Positions 57,640 through 64,000 of a DNA stretch of 64,000 nucleotides are shown here, piece by piece. Below the pieces are notes generated by a model. It was given only the letters and a program-made list of their open reading frames with translations. It was not told the origin of the DNA and did not search any database. The stretch is from Rugalucina vietnamica (Eukaryota; Mollusca; Bivalvia; Lucinida; Lucinidae), in the NCBI GenBank assembly GCA_964017185.1, contig OZ024884.1, positions 16,134,548 to 16,198,547 on the forward strand. The letters are read 5' to 3'. How positions within the stretch are numbered: position 1 is the first letter of the stretch; each line of letters begins with the position of its first letter. A program made the translations under genes and the position numbers.

Positions 57640-57873
57640 TTAACTCATATAAGCCTGGCGTCCCTTTTGTTGGACATAGGCAAACAGTTCAACCTCAGAT
57701 GTGACGCCGCAGAACGCGGCGTCCCATCTGGGGCTATTCTGTTTACACAGAGAAATTTCATCGAAATATGAGATAATAAAAAATAAAAATCACTCCTAAC
57801 ATCCCAAAAAAATGAAAGTGGACTCATCCAATTGATAATGATTGGAGAATCCATTCGTCAAATATGGGTTAAT
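57640..57873 (-). mobile_element. piggyBac-like MITE, family D copy 4
   Basis: TTAACTCATATAAGCCTGGC at the left and CAAATATGGGTTAA at the right, both ending in TTAA. The stem GACGCCGCAGAACGCGGCGT is perfect and outer arms CAGATG/CATCTG extend it. Confidence 0.88.
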
Positions 57874-59097
57874 TTACCGAGCCTTAAACATTACCGCTTC
57901 TGGTTCCCACGCCCAAAGAGGGTGTAACAACATTTGGTGTGGTGAACGACTAGCGGGATTACAGTACCATGAATATGTCTGATCCTGTACATTTCTGTTT
58001 GCTCTCACGCGATAATTCTGGACCCGCGTTGTTCCCAGTCCTAGTCATTGTCTGCTTTGAGCTTTTGTCATACCATGTCCAAAACGGTTTTTTCCTTCCT
58101 TTTTGCTTTGTGTAATGTTTGATCGTTGAACAATAATAAGAATAGAAGTAGAAATATCATCGCTTTCGGTCAATGACCATCAGAGGAACATACAGGAGGG
58201 ACACTGAATTTATCTACATACAATGCACTGTTTTTCTCCGGCAACCTGGTTCGATTATGAATAAAATCTATCAATTATTTGTGATTATGTCATATTTCAA
58301 GTCACATTTAATGTAAAAAGGACATCAGCTAATCAGAGTCTTTAATCTACAACCGATTTACCCCATTTTGATCCTCCACACGCTTCAAGTACTTTTAAAT
58401 CACGTTATTGGTGAAAATTATACTTCCTTAACTGTGCGCGTCAGCCATTTTGTGAAAAGGACAAGCCGTTTCATTTTTTAGTTATCAAAACTAGACAAAA
58501 ATGTGTGTTAGATAGTTTATAGCATTGGTATACTCGTCTACGGGTGAGTAGTTTTTTTATCATGGCTCTTTTGTCTATAATATTTTATTCAATGATTACT
58601 TGTATATGCTATAAATACAAACTTTAATTCGATCATATGACTTTATAATTTGTCAGGGTCGATACAAAGGCAATATAGAATCCGTTTTTCAAATACTCAT
58701 ATGGCCCATCCCCTCACATATTTATAATAATATTATGTACACTGTTCTTAGAGGATCTCGGTTTTAACGTTTATATTATACCCACATTTCAAAATCGTTT
58801 TGAGATATTTTTTTTTACCTGTTCGGTGAGCATGTTGTCGGTTTCCCAAAACGCAGCTTAACTCTATCACCTGACAAAGAGTCAAACGGCTGTGAGAAAT
58901 ACAACATAACTTTTCACTGAGAACGGTCATTTATACAATCCGGCCAAATCATCTTACTTCCCCGCACCCTGATAAAACCAAATGGTCAACCCCTAACTTT
59001 CAGTCTATATTTGTAAGCCTTGAAACCAATATGAACAAATTCTTTGGTACCAATTTCACTCGAATTTTCTATTTGCAAGTTACAAAACCGCTCAAAG
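57874..59097. other. Upstream region of the B-box gene
   Basis: No ORF or element is recognised apart from a weak family E echo near 57990-58060. TATTATACCCACATTTC and AT-rich stretches occur, but no core promoter stands out. Confidence 0.4.
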
Positions 59098-60810
59098 ATG
59101 ACATCCGTAGATGCCTCCAAGAGCGTCAACGTATCTTCAGATCAACTTTTCAACCACATTTGCGGTTCCTGTAAAACGGATGGCAAGGACGCTGAAGCCA
59201 GAAAATACTGCGAGAATTGTGCTGAATACTTGTGTGATTCGTGCGCAGATTTCCACAGAAAGCTGCCGTTACTGAGGAATCACAATGTTGTTCCTGCGAG
59301 TAATATCTCTGGTGAAAAACCTAATCGTCGACTGAAAGATTACTGTGCGTGCAATACGAACCAGGAAGTGGCATTCTACTGTGAGGACCACACGGAGTTC
59401 ATCTGTAGCTCATGTCAAACAATAAAACATCATAGGTGTACAATACCCTCTATTCAAGAGAAATGTGCCGGGTACACCGCCTCTAACATGGATTTGATTT
59501 TAGCCAAAACTCAGTCACTGAAAGATGCATACGACCGACTGAAGAAAAAATGCCAAGAAAACGAGTCAGAGCTAGAACGTTCCAAAGATTCATGTAAGGA
59601 AGAGATACAAGCTTTCCGGAAAGAGATTGACGAATTTCTAAACAAGTTAGAGCAAAAAATGCTGGCTGAATTGGATCAATGCGTGAACAAGGAAAGTCAA
59701 CGTATAAATGAACACATTAAAACCCTAACCACGGCTATTCAAATGCTTGATCAGGATAACACGTCGCTAGATAAGGCTCAAAAAGATGGAAGTAAAGGGA
59801 GCATGTTTATTGCAGAAACTCGGGTGTCGACAAACCTCCTGGACTATCAGACAAGACTGGATGACCTGGGAAAGAGCCATTTCAACATTCGGCTCAGTTT
59901 TGAAAGGGACGCAGGACTTATTGATTTACAGAAGTCTGTTGAGGCGCTGGGTACGTTGAAATGTTTAGAGAAAGAAGTTCAAACGAGTCAGAAACTGGTG
60001 TTTCTAGGGTGTCAAATTCAGTACACTAGAACAGCGAATGCTAGGCTATCCGAGGACACAGTTTTGCCTTCAATCACTGGCTATGTCTTCATGCCAAATG
60101 GCTGCCTTGTCGCTTGTGATTATGATAATTGCACCATCAAATTGTTTGACAGTTCTCTGTCACTTCAGGACAGTTTGAAATTACCATCAAACCCTTATGA
60201 TGTATCTGTCATCAATGACAACACTGTTATCGTCACCTTGCACTATCAGAAACAGCTTCAGTACGTACAAGTGTTTCCTCGGATCACAATGGGCAACGTC
60301 ATTCAGCTAGATACGTACTGCTGGGGCGTCGCTGTCTCTGGACAAGAAATCTACGTTTCTTGCAGAAATCCCAGTGAAGTACAAGTCCTAGACAAACAAG
60401 GGAATCTGAAACAGCGACTTGGAATAAGAAAGGATGGTTCTAGCATTTTCTCAGCCCCATACAATATCGCTGTCAGTCAAGCCGGGAACAAGATCTTTGT
60501 ATCTGATGAGGGGAACAAATCTGTGACCTGTATGGCAGTTGATGGCAGTATAATCTACCAGTTCAAAGACAGCAACCTGAAGAAACCCCGCGGTTTGATC
60601 TGTGATGAAGAAGACAACGTTATGGTCTGTGATCGCTACTCCAACAACATCCACGTGATAAACTCTAACGGGAAGAAGCATGGTATTTTATCATTGTCGG
60701 GACAGAATGAAAGGAGGCCGAGGTCAGTCGCTTATAGAAGAAGTGATAATAAACTTGTAGTAGGTTGTTATAGGTTTGATCATTTGCTGGTGTGTCAGCT
60801 AACGAATTAA
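59098..60810 (+). CDS. B-box/coiled-coil/propeller protein (TRIM-like, no RING)
   Basis: Single-exon gene, 570 codons from ATG at 59098 (AAGATGA; the frame is open further up but only to TTG at 59044). B-box 1: C22, C25, C38, C41, C46, C49, H53, H62. B-box 2: C83/C85, C95, H98, C103, C106, H111/H112. A coiled coil follows at about 130-260 (KKKCQENESELERSKDSCKE). From about 320 to 570 there are repeats of the type L.ACD.DN..IKLFD, IFVSDEGNKSVTC and NVMVCDRYSNNI, as in NHL-like beta-propellers of TRIM2/3/71 proteins. The RING that would give E3 ligase activity is absent. Such intronless B-box genes are greatly expanded in bivalves and commonly named TRIM71-, TRIM45- or TRIM56-like. Probable cytoplasmic adaptor or immune-type regulator; exact role unknown. 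Confidence 0.9.
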   Translation: MTSVDASKSVNVSSDQLFNHICGSCKTDGKDAEARKYCENCAEYLCDSCADFHRKLPLLRNHNVVPASNISGEKPNRRLKDYCACNTNQEVAFYCEDHTEFICSSCQTIKHHRCTIPSIQEKCAGYTASNMDLILAKTQSLKDAYDRLKKKCQENESELERSKDSCKEEIQAFRKEIDEFLNKLEQKMLAELDQCVNKESQRINEHIKTLTTAIQMLDQDNTSLDKAQKDGSKGSMFIAETRVSTNLLDYQTRLDDLGKSHFNIRLSFERDAGLIDLQKSVEALGTLKCLEKEVQTSQKLVFLGCQIQYTRTANARLSEDTVLPSITGYVFMPNGCLVACDYDNCTIKLFDSSLSLQDSLKLPSNPYDVSVINDNTVIVTLHYQKQLQYVQVFPRITMGNVIQLDTYCWGVAVSGQEIYVSCRNPSEVQVLDKQGNLKQRLGIRKDGSSIFSAPYNIAVSQAGNKIFVSDEGNKSVTCMAVDGSIIYQFKDSNLKKPRGLICDEEDNVMVCDRYSNNIHVINSNGKKHGILSLSGQNERRPRSVAYRRSDNKLVVGCYRFDHLLVCQLTN

Positions 60811-61480
60811 TATGAACAACAAAGTGACCAAACATGAACATTACTTGTTAATTGGTTATTTCGTAATATTAGACAAATGTGTATACAGCAAGAGACAGGG
60901 TGAACAAAATATATATATACAAGAATGCCAATACTTTGGCAGATTCCGGTTCAAGGATTAAAATGTCTGAAATTAACTGTGTTTTAGTTTAGAGGATGAC
61001 GTTACTCCCAATGATGCTCTAAAAGACTTGTCCTTGAATGGTGTAGAGAAAACTACCGGATTGAAACTTATGTCATTCTGGGAAAATGTGAATTCCATAA
61101 TTGTGACATCTATGATTGGTGACTGACACAATCTATGTAAAACTCTCTAACTTGGAGCTGGAAGACTTTGAAATAATTATCCTTTGTGGCCTTCAACCAA
61201 TAGAAAATGACCAGTTAATTGACGGTGGATGCTTGACTTGTACATGAATGAGCTTTTATACTTAGTTTAAATTGAAATTGTAAATATTATGCTTACTTAC
61301 ATTCAAATATTGTGTATACATGTACTTGTGATTTTTCTTGTTTCTTACATAGTAATGGGTTTTGTACTTTGATGTACATTATCAATATATATACATATAT
61401 AAAACTCAACACATGTTGGAGGAACTAATGTATATTCATTAGCATTATTAATGCAGCAATTAAGCCTCTAATTTAGACAG
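60811..61480. other. 3' flank of the B-box gene
   Basis: AT-rich, with no clear canonical AATAAA close to the stop codon. No second gene is visible before the SINE. Confidence 0.5.
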
Positions 61481-61650
61481 AAGCCTTCGTGGTGCAGTGG
61501 TTATGCCACTCGCCGTGTAAACCAGGGGACACAGGTTCGATCCTGGGCTTCTCCAGTCCTTCGGATGGGACTATAATCCGAGGTCCCGTCTCCATATGAC
61601 CTTAGCTGTTGGTGGTACGTTAGACCCAAATCAACCAACCAATCTAATTT
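61481..61650 (+). repeat. tRNA-derived SINE, family S2
   Basis: Box A in TGGTGCAGTGGTTATGCCAC and box B GGTTCGATCCT. The body GGATGGGACTATAATCCGAG, GTCCCGTCTCCATATGACC ends in a GTTAGACCC tail. The best preserved S2 copy. Confidence 0.88.
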
Positions 61651-61801
61651 AGACGCCTCGTATATGAGAACCTTTTAAATTCTTGATATCAATTTAGAAT
61701 AAACTAATACCGAGAATAAATGACGCAGGAAATGTTGAACTGGCCATTTCAAGACAGCTCTGTTGTGTTTATTCCTCAAATTGACTGTGCGATATATCAT
61801 T

Positions 61802-62039
61802 TGAGCCGCGTCATGTGACAAGCGGATTTTTGCCTATGCAAAAACAAAGGCACATATCAGCTGTGCAGTAACTGCACAGGTGATCAGCGCCTTTGTTTTT
61901 GCCACTCGGATAGTACAATTTCTATTCTTCCTTAATCTAAAATTTCAAGCTTCAAACCATCTTCAGTGACTGTACAGGCAGGTTTGTCTCAGACCTGGTC
62001 GGAAACCCCGAAGACCGGTTTTCTCGCGTCAGCGCTCAC
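61802..62039 (+). mobile_element. Hairpin MITE, family C copy 10
   Basis: TGAGCCGCGTCATGTGACAA and TTTTCTCGCGTCAGCGCTCA ends. The stem is AGCTGTGCAG - TAA - CTGCACAGGT, with one mismatch. Confidence 0.9.
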
Positions 62040-62153
62040 ATTTTGTCCATTGCGCACGTCATCTTGGTGTTAAGTTGAAGCTAACCAGATGACCACCTTG
62101 TTGACTTTCATACATATTGTTTCTCTTCCCGTTTTTCCCGTATGAGGACTAGG

Positions 62154-62396
62154 CATTACGGAATCTTGCCCGTGCAATATAAAGATAAAAAAATCATTGG
62201 AAGAAATTTGATACTTTTAAGAATTTTGCTCCAAACATTGATTGTGGGTACACGTTAGAACCGCCTCGGCGAGGCAGCTCTAACGAGTACCAACAATCTA
62301 TATTTTGGATCATAAAAAAGAAAAATAGGCACACCCATGTAAATACCAGTTTTGCTATATAAGGGGGTATTCTTTTCATGGACATGTCTTCTTGAT
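62154..62396 (-). mobile_element. Hairpin MITE, family A copy 12
   Basis: CATTACGGAATCTTGCCCGT and ATGGACATGTCTTCTTGAT ends. The core GATTGTGGGTACACG, GAACCGCCTCGGCGAGGCAG, then GAGTACCAACAATCTAT is nearly complete. Confidence 0.9.
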
Positions 62397-62644
62397 AGTT
62401 GAGCTTTGAATATGACATTGCTCTATTTATAGCAACTTTACGGAACATTTGCTATTTAGTGCAACTTTAATTGCCCTTATCTTAGAAAAACAAATGTCAA
62501 ACATAGGGTCATGATCGCTCACCTGAGAACCATTCCGTGATTTTGAGATTATTTTTCAGTTTTCAAACATTTATGGCAGCTAAACTCTCAGTTCATCGGC
62601 TGCAGTTTCCACAAACTGCCTTATCTACCATTTGATCCATTTTT

Positions 62645-64000
62645 AACTCACCTGAGCCGAAGGCTCACAAGGTGAGGTTATAGGACGGCCATGCTCCGTC
62701 GACCGTCCGTCGTCGTCCGTCGTCCGTCCGTCCGTCGTCCGTCCACAATTTCAAAGATCTTCTCCTCTGAAACCGCTAGGCCAATCAAAGCCAAACTTCA
62801 TGTGCAGTATCCTTAGGAATGGGGAACGAAAGTTTATATAAATGGTCTAGGTCACATGACCAAGATGGCCAACATGGCTATAAATAGCAGAAACCTTTAA
62901 AAATCTTCTTCTCCAGAACCGGTGGGCCGATTTCCACGAAACTTGGTATGTAGCATCGGGGACGCGGGCCCATTATAGTTTATATAAATCATGACCCTAT
63001 GATGACCTTGACCTATTTTACGGCAAGGTCAACTTAGGTCGCCAATGCATTTGAATGGGAAAAAATGGTAAAATGCTATTTAATAGGTAAAACTGAGTGG
63101 GAATAGGCAAATGGACAGAAGATTAATGGTAATGGAAAAATTTAGCCCCTGGGGGTTGTCTGCCCCTGCCCCGGGGCTATATACATGTATATGACCATAA
63201 TATTCAAACATCTTCTTCTTTGAAACAGCTAGGCCAATCAAAGCCAAACTTCATGTGGAGCATCCTCGGGAATGGGAATGAAAGTTTATATAAATGGTCA
63301 AGGTCACATGACCAAGATGGCCGCCATGGCTATAAATAGCAAAAACCTTTAAAAATCTTCTTCTTCAGAACCAGAAGGCCTATGATTTTGAAACTTGGTA
63401 TGGAGCTTTACAAAGTTTATATAAATCATTATCCTGGGATGACCTTGACCTGTTTTACAGCAAGGTCGCCCATGCATTTGAATGGGAAAAATAGGAAAAT
63501 GTCATCTAATGGCAGAAAACTTGCTAGGAATGAGCAAATGGACAGAAGATTTATGCTTATGAAAAATTTTTAGACCCAGGGGTTGTCTGCCCCTGCCCCG
63601 GAGTTATATACATGAAGATGACCATAATATTCAAAAAAGCTTTTTCTAAAAAACTGCTTAGCCAATCAAAGCCAAACTTTTTGTGGAGCGTCCATAGGAA
63701 AAGGAAATGAAAGTTTATATAACTTGTCAAGGTCACATGACCAAGATGGCCGCCATGGCTATAAATAGCAAATTTTTTTAAAAATCTTCTTCTTCAGAAC
63801 CAGAAGGCCTATGATTTTGAAACTTGGCATGAAGCATTAAGGAATGGAGATCTACAAAATTTGTATAAATCACGACACTGGGATGACCTTGACCTATTTC
63901 ACGGCAAGGTCAACTTAGATCGCCCATTTATTTGAATAGAGAAAATTGTTAAAATGTCATTTGAAAGACAAAACTTGCAGTTAATGGGCAAATGGACTGA
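62645..64000 (+). mobile_element. Family B copy 4, runs off the window
   Basis: Starts AACTCACCTGAGCCGAAGGC and TCACAAGGTGAGG, then a (GTCC)n tract (62697-62742). Internal units start near 62757, 63220 and 63638 (spacings about 463 and 418 bp), each with GGTCACATGACCAAGATGGC and GATGACCTTGACCT. The 3' hairpin is not reached by base 64000. Confidence 0.8.

Noticed and set aside
59044-59097. Eighteen extra N-terminal residues of the B-box protein
   Set aside because: Position 59044 is TTG. The first ATG in frame is at 59098 with a good context.

Overview
The window looks like animal nuclear DNA, most probably from a bivalve mollusc. It is AT-rich, gene-poor and crowded with short non-autonomous transposons, tRNA-derived SINEs, simple repeats and homopolymer runs. 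The genes are eukaryotic in form (GT-AG introns, metazoan B-box/coiled-coil/beta-propeller protein, APE-type LINE). The species assignment is an inference from gene style and repeat style; no species-specific marker was seen.

Two host genes can be supported. One is an intronless B-box protein gene (59098-60810, +) with two B-boxes, a coiled coil and a C-terminal propeller-like region but no RING. The other is a four-exon gene (47608-50729, +) that no single open frame reveals. Its exons join in one frame through GT-AG introns and predict a small, cysteine-free secreted precursor: signal peptide, short propeptide, an R-x-K-R cleavage site and a mature domain of about 125 residues. A TATA-like box for it lies in the end of a transposon just upstream.

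Autonomous-element remains are: a nearly complete APE/RT LINE (about 16.8-20.2 kb, -) broken by one extra base; a 3' LINE fragment (34.07-35.94 kb, -) whose C-terminal coding part carries a 103-bp tandem array; a small RT fragment (5.4 kb); and an orphan mariner-type helix-turn-helix ORF (22.5 kb, -).

The rest is mostly repeats, here given working letters. A: about 280-bp inverted-repeat elements with a palindromic core (12 or more copies). B: about 1-1.5-kb elements beginning AGCTCACCTGAGCC, with internal 455-bp repeats and a 3' hairpin, resembling Helentron-associated elements. C: about 240-bp elements whose central stem shows paired (covarying) changes between copies. D: piggyBac-like TTAA elements. 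E: an unassigned family of about 500 bp. F: a 719-bp TIR element. K: foldbacks with a CCTCGG apex. S1-S3: SINEs. At the left, 1.82-4.68 kb is one inverted-repeat-bounded element filled with a higher-order satellite whose GTCGAC minisatellite arms flip orientation. CpG-rich, self-similar blocks lie at about 15.5, 21.3, 22.2, 23.3 and 39.6-40.4 kb.

The elements nest (B into A, E into S2), which gives relative ages. The strongest leads are the hidden secreted-protein gene, the stem covariation in family C, and the satellite-filled element at the left end.
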